Position numbers and translations under genes: made by a program. Source: CAYSHJ01 sp964589725 (lineage in GTDB: Bacteria > Planctomycetota > Planctomycetia > Planctomycetales > Planctomycetaceae). From it: DNA of 6,177 nucleotides. Below, piece by piece: positions 6,123 through 6,177 of this stretch. The stretch spans positions 1 to 6,177 of the forward strand of contig CAZPUJ010000724.1 of the NCBI GenBank assembly GCA_964589725.1, in the 5' to 3' direction. A model generated the notes under the pieces. It made no database searches, had not been told where the DNA came from, and worked only from the letters and a program-made list of their open reading frames with translations. Positions within the stretch are counted from its first letter, which is position 1. Each line of letters starts with the position of its first letter.

Positions 6123-6177
6123 CTATTTCCCACCCAGCCGACGCGCGGCGAACAAATTTGTGGGCAGACGAATACCA
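6123..6177 (-). CDS. Probable TadA/CpaF ATPase, last 17 codons (partial)
   Basis: On the minus strand a frame is open from the window edge to a TAG at 6123-6125, encoding GIRLPTNLFAARRLGGK. The sequence is too short for firm identification, but a G-I/V-x-L-P-x-x-L/M-F-x-R-R type ending is what I would expect at the C terminus of CpaF/TadA secretion ATPases in this kind of organism, and tadA normally precedes tadB on the same strand. The other minus-strand frames here run into stops without family resemblance. The start and all catalytic motifs are outside the window. Confidence 0.5.
   Translation of the reverse strand, partial: GIRLPTNLFAARRLGGK

Noticed and set aside
1..6177. CRISPR array, tRNA, rRNA, insertion sequence
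   Set aside because: No regularly spaced direct repeats, no tRNA-like cloverleaf, no rRNA signature and no transposase-like frame was seen on either strand.

Overview
The window looks like chromosomal DNA from a GC-rich bacterium, most likely a planctomycete (Pirellulales-like). The basis is FeoB sequence style with a coiled-coil insertion, a FeoB-associated Cys-rich mini-protein, a von Willebrand A (VWA) protein in a small cluster of lineage-style hypotheticals, a Tad-type secretion locus, and an intergenic GC-rich hairpin repeat. The taxonomic call is inference from protein style, not from a marker gene.

Layout, plus strand. Bases 1-1380 hold the C-terminal membrane half of the ferrous iron permease FeoB; its G domain lies upstream of the window. 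It is followed by a 71-residue membrane peptide with a Cys cluster (1458-1673), probably an accessory of FeoB. A 133-base intergenic stretch carries a strong GC-rich hairpin that looks like a dispersed repeat (1701-1747). Then comes a tightly spaced three-gene unit: a 143-residue helical protein of unknown function (1807-2238), a 222-residue protein that resembles only the second motor domain of SecA with its catalytic motifs lost (2262-2930), and a 378-residue VWA protein with an intact metal-binding (MIDAS) site (2948-4084).

Layout, minus strand. Converging on that unit with only 33 bases between stop codons is a Tad (tight adherence, type IVc pilus) operon read right to left: the last codons of a probable TadA/CpaF ATPase (6123-6177, partial), TadB (5079-6047) and TadC (4118-5050). 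TadB and TadC would form the inner-membrane platform that the TadA ATPase drives to assemble Flp-type pili.

Most interesting point. The middle gene of the plus-strand unit appears to be a free-standing, catalytically degenerate SecA motor-2 module, co-transcribed with a VWA protein and without the AAA+ (MoxR/ChlI-type) ATPase that often accompanies such VWA proteins. I do not know of a described system with this composition. The SecA resemblance rests on remembered motifs and needs a profile or structure comparison.
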